A stretch of 18,389 nt of DNA from an uncultured Clostridia bacterium (lineage in GTDB: Bacteria > Bacillota > Clostridia > Christensenellales > Borkfalkiaceae). The notes beneath the pieces were generated by a model that did not search any database, had not been told where the DNA came from, and was given only the letters and a program-made list of their open reading frames with translations. Below, in pieces: positions 6,329 through 15,400 of the stretch. Within the stretch, counting starts at the first letter, position 1. Every line of letters starts with the position of its first letter. The position numbers and the translations under genes are program-made. The stretch lies in assembly GCA_947629845.1 (NCBI GenBank), contig CANRFD010000019.1:1-18389 (forward strand), in the 5' to 3' direction.

Positions 6329-7846
6329 ATGGGCAAGATAAAATCGGCGATCTGTCTGGTTCTCGCAACCCTTATTATCGCCGCTTTGAGTTTCATCTGT
6401 TTTGTGTCGCTGCCCGCCGGGGACGGCGTTTCGAAGTTCGACCCCGTCGTCACGTGGATCGACAAGGACGCCAACCTCGGCGTAGAGTTCGGCGCAAGCG
6501 GCTCGTACTACGGCGGCGGCTATACGGCGACGTACTTCCCGCAAGGCGTCATTTCCGCCCGCGCGTACGAGGACAACAAGAACGACAAGACGGGGGACGA
6601 GCAGGTCGAGTACGCCAACCGCTACGTTCAGGTCGGCGGGCTGTGCTTCGACAGCGAGGAGATCACCGTGGAGAACGGCAAGGTGACGGACGAAGCCTTC
6701 ATCGCGAACTTTGCCGCCGCCAAGCAGCGTCTCATCGACCGCTACAAGGCGATGAACATAGAAAACATTCGCATCGAGACGGTAGACGAGTATGCCGTCC
6801 GCGTATTCGTGCCGCAGAGCCCCGAAACGGCGAACGCCTACACGTCGCTGTTCGCCATCTTCGGCTACATGGGGGACTTCGAAGTGCTGTACGGCGCCGA
6901 CGAAGCCTCGGCGACCACGGTGCTTCCCGCCCGTCCCACCGAGAGCATCGGGCAGTATGTCGACGGCGCGAGCTCGGCGGCCGACGCTACGGGCGCAAAC
7001 TTCGTCGCCATCCGCTTTACCGACGAGGGCAAGACGCGCCTCGCCTCCAAGACGGCCGACATCGAGAGCTCGGGCGTTCTCATCTTCAAGATCGGCAAGG
7101 ACACGGTCATCTCGCTCACCATCGATTCCGCCGTCTCCGACAATACGATCTACGTCAGCAATCCCTCGAGCCCGTTTTCCAAGGAAGCTGCGCAGGCGCT
7201 CGCCGTTCTCATCGACAGCGAGGCCAAGAGCACGGAGCCCATTCCGGACGGAACGTTCTCGGTAAGCTACGATAACGTGGTGAGCACGCGCGCCATCTAC
7301 GGCGACAGCGCGCTCATGTACCTCTACATCGCCTTCGGCGTGTGCTTCGTTCTGATGATGGTGTTCTTCTTCGTCCGCTACGGGCTTTTGGGGTTCGTGC
7401 ACATGTACACCTATCTCGCCTTCCTGCTCGTCACCATCCTGTGCATGTGGGGTATCTCCTTCGTCTCGCTGTCCACGGGGACGTTCGCGGCCGTACTCAT
7501 CGCGTCGCTCCTTCTCTCCGCCTCGCAGGCGCTCGTCTATGAGAACGTGCACAAGGAGTACAAGACGGGCAAGACCATCGCCGCCTCCGTCAAGAACGGC
7601 TATAAAAAGACCTTCTGGCACATCTTCGATGCGCACATCGTCGTCGCGGCGCTCTCCTTCATCGTCTACGGCATCGGCATCACGCAGCTCTCCGCCTTTG
7701 CCTTTATGCTCGGCCTCGCCACCGTGTTCTCGGGCATCTGCGCTCTGGGGCTCGGCAGGTTCTTCTGGGCGATCATGATGAGCTTCACCGATAAGAAAGC
7801 ACGCTTCTGCAACTTCAAGAGAGTGGAGGTGGAAGAAAATGACTAA
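6329..7846 (+). CDS. secD: Protein translocase subunit SecD (divergent)
   Basis: SecD, with SecF, uses the proton motive force to complete export of proteins through SecYEG. The 505-residue product has an N-terminal membrane segment (about residues 7-28), a large external P1-type region (about 30-325), then a five-segment membrane half (about 328-352, 354-380, 381-404, 429-450 and 455-485). Family-like sequence includes NGYKKTFWHIFDAHIVV. The usual LGLDLxGG motif after the first membrane segment is degenerate (LGVEFGASGSYYGGG). The fourth membrane segment, where the family has VDANVLIFER, here reads SASQALVYEN with no acidic residue inside the membrane. The start at 6329 has an excellent AGGAGGAG site. 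secF overlaps the end by 8 bases. Confidence 0.88.
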   Translation: MGKIKSAICLVLATLIIAALSFICFVSLPAGDGVSKFDPVVTWIDKDANLGVEFGASGSYYGGGYTATYFPQGVISARAYEDNKNDKTGDEQVEYANRYVQVGGLCFDSEEITVENGKVTDEAFIANFAAAKQRLIDRYKAMNIENIRIETVDEYAVRVFVPQSPETANAYTSLFAIFGYMGDFEVLYGADEASATTVLPARPTESIGQYVDGASSAADATGANFVAIRFTDEGKTRLASKTADIESSGVLIFKIGKDTVISLTIDSAVSDNTIYVSNPSSPFSKEAAQALAVLIDSEAKSTEPIPDGTFSVSYDNVVSTRAIYGDSALMYLYIAFGVCFVLMMVFFFVRYGLLGFVHMYTYLAFLLVTILCMWGISFVSLSTGTFAAVLIASLLLSASQALVYENVHKEYKTGKTIAASVKNGYKKTFWHIFDAHIVVAALSFIVYGIGITQLSAFAFMLGLATVFSGICALGLGRFFWAIMMSFTDKKARFCNFKRVEVEEND

Positions 7847-8849
7847 ACGTCCCTTAAAACTTCTCCCCGTATGGTTGGCGATTTCCGCCGTCATCATCGT
7901 CGCGGGCATCATACTCATGAGCCTTCTCGGCTTCAACACCGCGCCCGAGCGCGCGAAGAGCTATTCCTTCGAAGTGCGCTACGACGTCTCGGTGGAGATC
8001 GATCCCCAAAAGGTCTCCGCGCTCGAGGGCATCTGCGAACAGCAGTTCGAAGCGCACAACGTCTCCGCGGCCGCCCGTCAGGACGGCAACGACGTCACCT
8101 ATAACATGACGGTCATCACCTATGTATTCTCGGGCGATACCTCTGCGGACGCGTTGAAGCTCGCCAAGAAAGGCATCGATGACGCCATCAAGGCGAACGC
8201 CGGCCTGTCCGAAGCGCTCATCTCCGTCGACTATTACGAACTCTCCAACGTGGGCGGCTTCGCCTACGACGCCACATGGCGGGGTGCGCTGGGGCTCACG
8301 GTGGGCGCGATCGTCGCCCTCGTCTACATCGGCATCCGCTTCGGCGTCGGCAACGCCGTCACAGGGCTGGTGCTCTGCGCGCACGACGTCGCGTTCACGC
8401 TCTCCTTCCTTGCCATCGCGCGCATTCCCACCTACACCTTTGCGCCGCTCCTGTTTGCGGCCATCGCGGCGGTGTTCTCCGTGGTGTTCTGGCTCATCCA
8501 CTGCGCGCAGCTGCGCGACGCGAAGAAGGACGCCGCGCTCCGCAACCTGCCGTCGGCAGACGCCGTCTCCTACGCATGGGAGAACAGCTGGAAGAAGATA
8601 CTCATCATCGCGGCGGCGGGGATCGCGATGTTTGCCGTCGCTGGCGGCCTTGCCGCGGCGGGCGTACGGCTCGCCCTGCTCCCCGCGATGATCTCCGTTG
8701 CGGTCGCAGCGTATTCCTCCGTCCTTCTCGGGCCCGCCCTGCACATCCACATCAAGGGCGCCTTCGATAAGTTTTTCGCAAAGCACAAGCGCTACAGCGG
8801 AAAGAAGAAAGCGGAAAACAGAGCCGCGCCCGAAGCGTCGGAAAACTGA
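7839..8849 (+). CDS. secF: Protein translocase subunit SecF (divergent)
   Basis: The membrane partner of SecD; 336 residues. Seen: an N-terminal membrane segment (about residues 10-31), an external domain (about 35-140), then five membrane segments (about 146-168, 170-194, 200-228, 254-275 and 279-302). The family feature retained is the His-Asp pair in LVLCAHDVAFTLSFLAI. The NDTVVVFDRIRE-type motif of the following segment is replaced by AVFSVVFWLIHCAQLRDAKK, so the membrane aspartate is missing. The C-terminus is a Lys/Arg-rich cytoplasmic tail. The start overlaps the last 8 bases of secD (ATGACTAA), with GGAGG upstream inside secD, implying translational coupling. A hairpin terminator follows. 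Confidence 0.88.
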   Translation: MTKRPLKLLPVWLAISAVIIVAGIILMSLLGFNTAPERAKSYSFEVRYDVSVEIDPQKVSALEGICEQQFEAHNVSAAARQDGNDVTYNMTVITYVFSGDTSADALKLAKKGIDDAIKANAGLSEALISVDYYELSNVGGFAYDATWRGALGLTVGAIVALVYIGIRFGVGNAVTGLVLCAHDVAFTLSFLAIARIPTYTFAPLLFAAIAAVFSVVFWLIHCAQLRDAKKDAALRNLPSADAVSYAWENSWKKILIIAAAGIAMFAVAGGLAAAGVRLALLPAMISVAVAAYSSVLLGPALHIHIKGAFDKFFAKHKRYSGKKKAENRAAPEASEN

Positions 8850-8863
8850 TCACAACCAAGCGG

Positions 8864-8887
8864 ACGGCGGGAACTTCCCGCCGTTTT
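8864..8887 (+). terminator. Intrinsic terminator after secF
   Basis: ACGGCGGGAA (8864-8873) and TTCCCGCCGT (8875-8884) form a perfect inverted repeat around one base; allowing for a loop, about eight pairs stack. A short TTTT run follows (8884-8887). Only 18 bases separate it from the recJ start codon, and no promoter lies between, so it probably allows partial read-through. Confidence 0.7.
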
Positions 8888-8905
8888 GAATAACAAGGGA
8901 GCGAT

Positions 8906-11203
8906 ATGAAGAAACTCGTCCGCGAATACGAATTTTCGCCCGAACAACTGCATACGGTGAAGGAGCTTGCGCGTGAGCTTTCTCTTACGGAGACGACGGC
9001 GAGCCTGCTCTTTGCGCGCGGCATGGACACGGCGGAGAAGATGCGCGGATTTTTGAACCCCTCGCGGGAACGCTTCCTTTCGCCCTTTCTCATGAGCGGC
9101 ATGAAGGAGGCGGTGGAGCTGCTGCGCCGCGCCCGCGACGAGGAGTGGCGGGTCGCAGTGTTCGGCGACTACGACGCCGACGGCATCGGCGCCTGCGCCA
9201 TTCTCTCCCGCGCGCTCAAGGAGTTCGGCGTCGAGCCCTATCTGTTCGTCCCCGAGCGCACCGACGGCTACGGCATGAGCGTTTCCGCACTCGACAGGAT
9301 CTTCGACGAATTTCTGCCCGATCTCATCGTCACGGTAGACTGCGGCATCTCCAACGCGGAGGAAGTGGAGTACATCAAGGAGCAGGGCGCCTACGTCATC
9401 GTCACCGACCACCACGAGCTGCCCGAACGCCTTCCCGACTGCATCATCGTCAATCCCAAACTCAAGGACGACTATCCCTACGATAATCTCTGCGGCGCGG
9501 GGGTGGCGTTCAAGCTCGCCTGCGCGCTCATCGGGGAACGCGCCTACAGCCTTCTCGACTTCGCCGCGCTCTCCACGGTGGCGGACAGCGTGCCCCTCTT
9601 GGGGGAGAACCGCGACATCGTCGCCGAGGGCTTAAAACTCATCGAAACCGCACCCCGTCCCGCGTTTTCTGCGCTGCTCGCCAAGGCTTCGGAGCTCAAC
9701 GCGCAGACGCTCGCCTTCACCGTTGCCCCCCGCATCAACGCGGCGGGCAGAATGGGGGACGCCGGCACGGCGCTCAAAATGTTCACCACCGAGAACGAGG
9801 AGGAGATCGCCGTTCTCGCAGAAAAATTGAACCTCTACAATTCCGAACGCCAGCGCTGCTGCGACGAGCTGTACGCGCAGGCGGAGGCGCAGATCCGCGC
9901 CGAGGGGGCGTTCGGCAACGTCATCATGCTCGCGGCGGAGGGCTGGAACGCCGGCTTTGTCGGCATCGTCGCGGCGCGCGTCGCCGAGCAATACGCCCGC
10001 CCCGCGCTGCTCTTCGTGCGGCACGGCGACACGCTCAAGGGGAGCGCCCGCTCCATCGAGAGCGTGAACATCTTCGACGCCTTAAAGGCTTGCTCCGAAT
10101 ACATCGAGGAGTTCGGCGGCCACGCGCAGGCGGCGGGCATCAACGTGCGCGCGGAAAATTTCGAGGCGCTGAAAAACGCCCTCGATAAATACATCGGCGA
10201 AAAATACGCCCGCGAGGACTTCGTGCCCTGCCTGCCCGTCTGCGAGCTCTCGGACGACCCCGAGCGCGTCGCGCGGGAGATCAGGCTGCTCGAGCCCTTC
10301 GGCGTCGGCAACCGCCGTCCCATGTTCGCGATCACCGCGGGCACCGTCGACGCCGCCCTTCTGCGCCCGCTCTCGCCGCACGTCTCGTTCACGGCGGACG
10401 GCGTCTCCTTCATGTACTTCGGCGGGGCGGCCGATCTCAAACTGCTCAAGAGCGACGTGGAGAAGAAGCTGGTGTTCGAATTCAACATCTCCCGCTTCAA
10501 GGGCAGGGAATATCTCAAGGGCTATGTGCGGGCTGCGCTCGCCGAGGGCAACCGCGGCGGCGACCTCGAGGCATTCGAGAGCGTGATGCTCGCCTCGGAA
10601 AACCGCGCGCTGGCGGCGGAAAAGCGCACCGCGGCCGAGCTCGACGCCTTCATGGGGGAGCGCGTCGCGGCATGCGCCTACGGGCTGTGCGCCGTCTTTC
10701 ACGACCGCGCCACCCTCCAAAGATATCCCTCGCTCAAGGATCTCCCCGTCGACGTGTTCCGCCCCTCGTCGGGCAGCGCCGTCAACACCGTGCTGTACGC
10801 GCCCGAGGCGGGCTGCGACCTCTCCCAATACCGCGAGGTCGTCTATCTCGACCGCCCCGCCGCGAGCGAATGCGTCACGGGCAATGCGCGCGTTTTCGTC
10901 TGCAGCGAGCTGTGCGGCTACCGCGCCCTTTTGGGGCTCGACACCTCGCGCGAAGGCCTGCTCGAAATTTTCGCCGCCCTGCGCACCGCCCGCCTCGAGG
11001 GCAACACCTATTCCGAGCTCGCGCTGTCGGGAAGCGCGCTCCGCTTCTCCACGCGGCAATTCATGTTTGCGCTCGCCGTATTCGAGGAATTGGGGCTCGT
11101 CGCACGCGAAAACGGGCGGCTGCGGGTCTTCCGCGGCATCAAGACGGAACTCACCAATTCCGCGCTCTACAACGCCGTCGTCCGCCTCGCGGAGGAGGGA
11201 TAA
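8906..11203 (+). CDS. recJ: Single-stranded-DNA-specific exonuclease RecJ
   Basis: RecJ digests single-stranded DNA 5' to 3' in recombination and repair. The 765-residue product has the DHH phosphoesterase motifs: DYDADGIGA at 88, VTVDCGIS with D145, and DHHE at 168-171. The DHHA1 domain carries GGHAQAAG at 404-411 and RSIESVNIFDAL; an OB-like domain follows. The last roughly 200 residues (from about YVRAALAEG) form the C-terminal extension seen in Firmicutes RecJ, ending in a winged-helix-like region. The start at 8906 has AAGGGAG eight bases upstream. relA begins immediately after the stop (TAAATG), so the two are likely coupled. Its own promoter is not evident and the secF terminator lies just upstream. 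Confidence 0.96.
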   Translation: MKKLVREYEFSPEQLHTVKELARELSLTETTASLLFARGMDTAEKMRGFLNPSRERFLSPFLMSGMKEAVELLRRARDEEWRVAVFGDYDADGIGACAILSRALKEFGVEPYLFVPERTDGYGMSVSALDRIFDEFLPDLIVTVDCGISNAEEVEYIKEQGAYVIVTDHHELPERLPDCIIVNPKLKDDYPYDNLCGAGVAFKLACALIGERAYSLLDFAALSTVADSVPLLGENRDIVAEGLKLIETAPRPAFSALLAKASELNAQTLAFTVAPRINAAGRMGDAGTALKMFTTENEEEIAVLAEKLNLYNSERQRCCDELYAQAEAQIRAEGAFGNVIMLAAEGWNAGFVGIVAARVAEQYARPALLFVRHGDTLKGSARSIESVNIFDALKACSEYIEEFGGHAQAAGINVRAENFEALKNALDKYIGEKYAREDFVPCLPVCELSDDPERVAREIRLLEPFGVGNRRPMFAITAGTVDAALLRPLSPHVSFTADGVSFMYFGGAADLKLLKSDVEKKLVFEFNISRFKGREYLKGYVRAALAEGNRGGDLEAFESVMLASENRALAAEKRTAAELDAFMGERVAACAYGLCAVFHDRATLQRYPSLKDLPVDVFRPSSGSAVNTVLYAPEAGCDLSQYREVVYLDRPAASECVTGNARVFVCSELCGYRALLGLDTSREGLLEIFAALRTARLEGNTYSELALSGSALRFSTRQFMFALAVFEELGLVARENGRLRVFRGIKTELTNSALYNAVVRLAEEG

Positions 11204-13333
11204 ATGGAAGCCATTCTCATGAAAATTTACGAGCACTACACGGGCGACGACCGTGATATGCTGCTCCGTGCATACGATTTTGCGGAGAACGCGCACAAAA
11301 ACCAGAAGCGTGCCTCCGGCGAGCCGTACTTCATCCACCCGTGCGCCGTCGCGGAGATCCTCGTCGAGCTTGGGCTGGACGCCGAGACCATCGCGGGCGC
11401 GCTCCTGCACGACGTCATCGAGGACACCCCCGCCACGGAGGACGACATCCGCAACGAATTCGGCGAAGAGGTGCTCACGCTCGTCTCGGGCGTCACCAAG
11501 CTCGACCGCTTCGTGTTCAAGTCGCTCGAGGAGGAGGAGGCGGAAAACTTCCGCAAAATTTTCCTCGCAATGGCGCGCGATATCCGCGTCATCATCATCA
11601 AACTCGCCGACCGTCTGCACAACATGCGCTCGCTCAACTACCTCTCGGCGGAGCGCCAGCAGCGCATGGCGCGCGAGACGCTCGATATCTACGCGCCCAT
11701 CGCGGGGCGGCTCGGCATCAGCCAGATAAAATGCGAGCTCGAGGATCTCTGTCTCAAATATCTCGACCCCGCGGCGTTTGAATTTCTCGTGGAGAACATC
11801 CACCAGAAGCTCGACGAGCGGACGCGCTTCGTCGATTTCGTCGTCGCCCAGATCAACGAAATTCTCACCGAGAGCAACATTTCGGGCGAAGTGTTCGGCC
11901 GCCCCAAGCACTTCTACTCCATCTATAAAAAGATGAAGGACAAGGACAAGACGCTCGACCAGATCTACGATCTCACGGCGGTTCGCGTCGTCGTTGGCAC
12001 GGTGGACGAATGTTACGAGGTGCTCGGCAAGATCCACAAGGAGTGGAAGCCGGTGCCCGGGCGCATCAAGGACTATATCGCAACGCCCAAACCCAACATG
12101 TACCAATCCCTCCATACGACCGTCGTCACCAACTTCGGGCAGCCCTTCGAGATCCAGATCAGGACGGAGGAGATGCACCGCACGGCGGAATACGGTATCG
12201 CGGCGCACTGGAAATATAAGGAACACCGCGACGAGGAGACGTCGCTTGACATGCGCATCGCGTGGATCCGCGAGATGATGGAGCTGCAGGGCGGCATCCG
12301 CGACTCCAAGGAGTTCATGGATTCCGTCAAGCAGGAGCTGTACAGCAGCGAGCTGTTGGTGTTCACGCCGCAGAGCAAGGTCATCTCCCTCCCCGCCGGC
12401 GCGACGCCCGTCGACTTCGCCTACGCCATCCACTCGGAGGTGGGCAACAAGTGCACGGGGGCGAAGGTGAATGGCAAGATCGTTCCGCTCAACTCCAACC
12501 TCGAGCTGGGCGACGTCGTCGAGATCATCACCTCGCCGTCGAGCAAGGGCCCCTCGCGCGATTGGCTGAAATTCGTGAAGTCGCCCTCCGCCCGCGCCAA
12601 GATCAAGGCGTTCTATCGGAAGGAGATGAAGGAGGAGAACATCCGCCTCGGCAGGAGCCTCCTCGAGGAAGCGGCAAAGAAAAAGGGCTATACGCTCTCC
12701 GAACTTCTCACGCCCGAGAGCTTCAAAAAGATCTCGGAAAAACTCTCGTTCGATACGCAGGAGGAGATGTTCTCCGCCGTGGGCTACGGCGCCATCTCCG
12801 TCAACCAGGTATTTTTCAAACTCGTCGACTTTTTCAAGCGGGAATCGCCCGCCGTCGTCACGCTGCAGCCCTTCAAGGAGAAGAACGCCAAGGGCGCCGT
12901 CACCATCAAGGGCATGACGGGGCTGCTCGTCTCCTTTGCGGGGTGCTGCTCGCCCGTCCCCGGCGACGACATCGTCGGCTTCGTCACGCGCGGCAGGGGC
13001 ATCGTCGTCCACAGGAAGGACTGCCCCAACCTGAAAAACGCCGAGGAGGGCCGCCTGCAGCCCGCCGAATGGACGGAGCACGAGGGCGAGGCGCGCTTCA
13101 AGGCGGCGATCGTCGTGCACGCCGAAGAGCAGGGGGCGGCGCTCACCGCCATCTCGGCCTCCGTCAACGAAATGAAGCTCAACATCACCTCCATCAACGG
13201 CAGGTACGAAAAGCAGGGCGACGCGGTCGTCGAAGTCGTCGTCTCGCTGCTGAGCCGTTTGCAGATCGAGGGGCTCATCGCCAAGATCGCCGCCCAGCCC
13301 AAGATCATCGCCGTGCACCGCATGAGCAACTGA
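11204..13333 (+). CDS. relA: Bifunctional (p)ppGpp synthetase/hydrolase, RelA/SpoT family
   Basis: This enzyme makes and degrades (p)ppGpp, the stringent-response alarmone. The 709-residue product has all domains in order. An N-terminal HD hydrolase carries LLHDVIEDT (H69, D70) and KLADRLHNMRSL. The synthetase has GRPKHFYSIYKKM, YDLTAVRV, GRIKDYIATPKPN and EIQIRTEEMH. TGS (LLVFTPQSKVISLPAGATPV), a CC domain (GCCSPVPGDDIVG, C581 and C582) and a C-terminal ACT domain complete it. The RxKD form of the catalytic loop (R287-D290) is that of bifunctional Rel, so both activities are expected. The start at 11204 directly follows the recJ stop and has GGAGGAGGG upstream; Met6 at 11219 is a weaker alternative. 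In many Firmicutes recJ and relA are neighbours, as here. Confidence 0.97.
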   Translation: MEAILMKIYEHYTGDDRDMLLRAYDFAENAHKNQKRASGEPYFIHPCAVAEILVELGLDAETIAGALLHDVIEDTPATEDDIRNEFGEEVLTLVSGVTKLDRFVFKSLEEEEAENFRKIFLAMARDIRVIIIKLADRLHNMRSLNYLSAERQQRMARETLDIYAPIAGRLGISQIKCELEDLCLKYLDPAAFEFLVENIHQKLDERTRFVDFVVAQINEILTESNISGEVFGRPKHFYSIYKKMKDKDKTLDQIYDLTAVRVVVGTVDECYEVLGKIHKEWKPVPGRIKDYIATPKPNMYQSLHTTVVTNFGQPFEIQIRTEEMHRTAEYGIAAHWKYKEHRDEETSLDMRIAWIREMMELQGGIRDSKEFMDSVKQELYSSELLVFTPQSKVISLPAGATPVDFAYAIHSEVGNKCTGAKVNGKIVPLNSNLELGDVVEIITSPSSKGPSRDWLKFVKSPSARAKIKAFYRKEMKEENIRLGRSLLEEAAKKKGYTLSELLTPESFKKISEKLSFDTQEEMFSAVGYGAISVNQVFFKLVDFFKRESPAVVTLQPFKEKNAKGAVTIKGMTGLLVSFAGCCSPVPGDDIVGFVTRGRGIVVHRKDCPNLKNAEEGRLQPAEWTEHEGEARFKAAIVVHAEEQGAALTAISASVNEMKLNITSINGRYEKQGDAVVEVVVSLLSRLQIEGLIAKIAAQPKIIAVHRMSN

Positions 13334-13376
13334 AATCGCTCTTTTGCGGGAACGGGGTCGGTTTTTCGCCGCATAG

Positions 13377-13398
13377 GGCAGGGCGCTGTCCATTTTTT
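13377..13398 (+). terminator. Possible weak terminator after relA
   Basis: GGCAG (13377-13381) can pair with CTG-T-CC (13386-13391) around GGCG with one bulged T, followed by A and six T residues (13393-13398). The stem is short. The T-run ends four bases before the next start codon, so it would act as an attenuator at most. Confidence 0.35.
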
Positions 13399-13402
13399 CG
13401 GT

Positions 13403-14011
13403 ATGGAAGTCTATAAGATATATCCCGTCGGATTTGCCTCCAACTGCTATCTCGTGACGGCGGACGGAAAGACCGCCGTCGCCATCGATCCCGCCCAGCC
13501 CCGCGTTTTGGAGCGGGCGAGGGCGCTGGGACTCGAGATCGGGTACGCCCTGCTCACGCACGGGCACTTCGACCATGTTGGCGGGTGCGCCGCCCTCCGC
13601 GCCGCGGGCGCAAAGGTGGGGTGCCTCTCCGCCGAACGGCGGCTCGCCGAGAAGAACAACCTCGCGCGGGAGTTCGGAAGCGCCCCCGATTTTCCGCCCG
13701 TGCACATCGACTTCACCTTCGAAAACGGCCAAACGCTGTCGCTTTGCGGCATTTCCTTCACCGTGATCGCCACGCCCGGCCACACCGCGGGCGGCGCCGC
13801 CTACCTTGCGGAGCGCACCCTGTTCACGGGCGACACCCTCTTTGCGGGCAGCGTCGGCAGGGTCGATCTGCCCACGGGGAGCGCCGCAGCGCTCGAGGCG
13901 AGCGTCCGCAGGCTGTATGCGCTCGAAGGGGACTTTCTCGTCCGTCCCGGGCACGGGGAGGACACCACGCTCGAGGCCGAACGCCGCGGCAACCCCTATA
14001 TCCGCCTATGA
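13403..14011 (+). CDS. MBL-fold (glyoxalase II-like) metal-dependent hydrolase
   Basis: A 202-residue metallo-beta-lactamase-fold hydrolase, of the compact type often annotated as hydroxyacylglutathione hydrolase-like. The binuclear metal site is complete: THGHFDH with H53, H55, D57 and H58, PGHTAGG with H127, FTGDTLF with D144, and PGHGEDT with H184. The substrate cannot be told from sequence; short members of this family act on various thioesters and phosphodiesters. The N-terminus MEVYKIYPVGFASNCYLV matches the family, so the start at 13403 is probably right even though no Shine-Dalgarno is visible and a T-run ends four bases before it. Its stop overlaps the hemZ start (ATGA at 14008-14011), so the pair is translationally coupled. 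This neighbour pairing recurs in Clostridia. Confidence 0.93.
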   Translation: MEVYKIYPVGFASNCYLVTADGKTAVAIDPAQPRVLERARALGLEIGYALLTHGHFDHVGGCAALRAAGAKVGCLSAERRLAEKNNLAREFGSAPDFPPVHIDFTFENGQTLSLCGISFTVIATPGHTAGGAAYLAERTLFTGDTLFAGSVGRVDLPTGSAAALEASVRRLYALEGDFLVRPGHGEDTTLEAERRGNPYIRL

Positions 14012-15381
14012 TCACTTCCACTTGCAAATGGCTCGAACCCGAGCTCATGGATGTTGTGCGCCTCTTCGAGGGCGCGGAAAATTTGCAAATTTCCCACGAC
14101 GTCGAAGTCGTGGGCGTTTGCTATGAAAATAAATTCCGCCTCGGCGTGACGGAATACGGCTACCGCGATTTCGACCTCGCCGTCTCGCCGCTCGAACAGA
14201 AGCGGCTCATCAAGCGGTTTGCCAAACTTTCGCTCTATAAACTGCTCTCGGAGGCGTTGGGCAAGGAGCTGCCGTGGGGGTCGCTCACGGGCATCCGCCC
14301 CACGCGGCTCGCCTATCAGGAGCTGCAGAGAACCGACGATTTTGCACCCCTGTTCCGCAATTTGCGCGTTTCCGAGAAAAATATCGAGCTCGTGAAGCGC
14401 GTTCTGGAGGGGCAAAAGGGGGTCTATGAACGGCGCGCGGGCAACTGCGACCTTTTCATCTCCCTCCCGTTCTGCCCGACCAAGTGCGCGTACTGCTCCT
14501 TCATCACCGCGCCCATCGCGGCGACGCGCAAGTACATGCCCGAATATTTAGCCGCGCTCGAACGCGAGCTGGCGGCGGCCGCGCCGCTCATCAAAAATCT
14601 GCGCTCGGTGTACATCGGCGGGGGCACGCCGTTTGCGTTGGAGGCGGAGGAATTGGAGCGCGTCCTTCAAGCCGTTGCGCCCCTTCGCAAGAACGGCTGC
14701 GAGTACACGGTGGAAGCGGGGCGGCCCGACACCTTCACCGAAGAAAAATTGGAGATTTGCAAGAAATATGGCGTCACGCGCATCTGCATCAATGCGCAGA
14801 GCTTTTCCGATAAGACGCTCGCGGCGATCGGCAGAAAGCACACCGCGGACGATTTGTACCGTGCCTTTGCCATGGCAAAACCGTTCGCCTTCGACGTAAA
14901 TTGCGACCTGATCGCGGGGCTCACCGATGAGAGCCTCGAGGAGTTCGAGAAGAGCGTGGACGCCGCGATTTCGCTTTCGCCCGAAAACATCACCGTGCAC
15001 ACGCTGTGCCTGAAGCGGGGGGCGAAACTCAAGGAGGAGACGGCGAGATTGCAGGACGGCTTGCTCTCCGCGATGATCGGATATTCCCGAGAAAAATTGA
15101 CGGCCGCGGGCTACGAACCGTACTATTTGTACCGCCAAAAATATATGGCGGGTGCGCACGAGAACGTGGGCTGGACGAAGCCCGAGAAGGCGTGCGTGTA
15201 CAACGTGGACGTGATGGAGGAGATCGCGGACAACCTCGCCGTGGGGGCGAACGCCGTTTCAAAAAAATTATTTATGGAAGAGGAACGCATCGAACGGTAC
15301 GGAAGCCCCAAGGACATCCCGACCTATCTTCAAAAAATCGAAAAAATCATCCAAGAAAAAAACAAACTTTTTGCTCAATAA
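14008..15381 (+). CDS. hemZ: Coproporphyrinogen dehydrogenase-like radical SAM protein HemZ
   Basis: HemZ is a radical SAM protein related to the oxygen-independent coproporphyrinogen III oxidase HemN; its exact reaction in Clostridia is less certain than that of HemN. The product is 457 residues. An N-terminal domain specific to HemZ (with LPWGSLTGIRPTRLAYQ) precedes the radical SAM core: CPTKCAYCSF with cluster cysteines C156, C160 and C163, then SVYIGGGTPF, the VEAGRPDT segment, and VNCDLIAGLTDESLEEF. The HemZ-type end includes YYLYRQKYMAGAHENVGW. The start is the ATG overlapping the stop of the MBL gene; the longer upstream open frame lies over that gene and is rejected. A very long hairpin terminator follows and ends the operon. 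Confidence 0.95.
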   Translation: MITSTCKWLEPELMDVVRLFEGAENLQISHDVEVVGVCYENKFRLGVTEYGYRDFDLAVSPLEQKRLIKRFAKLSLYKLLSEALGKELPWGSLTGIRPTRLAYQELQRTDDFAPLFRNLRVSEKNIELVKRVLEGQKGVYERRAGNCDLFISLPFCPTKCAYCSFITAPIAATRKYMPEYLAALERELAAAAPLIKNLRSVYIGGGTPFALEAEELERVLQAVAPLRKNGCEYTVEAGRPDTFTEEKLEICKKYGVTRICINAQSFSDKTLAAIGRKHTADDLYRAFAMAKPFAFDVNCDLIAGLTDESLEEFEKSVDAAISLSPENITVHTLCLKRGAKLKEETARLQDGLLSAMIGYSREKLTAAGYEPYYLYRQKYMAGAHENVGWTKPEKACVYNVDVMEEIADNLAVGANAVSKKLFMEEERIERYGSPKDIPTYLQKIEKIIQEKNKLFAQ

Positions 15382-15400
15382 TATAATATGTTTTCCTTTT

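Noticed and set aside
10082..13954. Very long open frame on the minus strand (about 1290 codons) opposite recJ, relA and the MBL gene
   Set aside because: It lies antisense to three genes with complete catalytic motifs. Its translation is Arg/Asp/Gly/Val-rich low-complexity sequence, as expected when G/C-ending codons are read on the other strand. No domain is recognisable.
13585..14007. Extended start for HemZ upstream of 14008
   Set aside because: The extra residues are an Arg-rich out-of-frame reading of the MBL gene; the ATG overlapping the MBL stop gives the family N-terminus.
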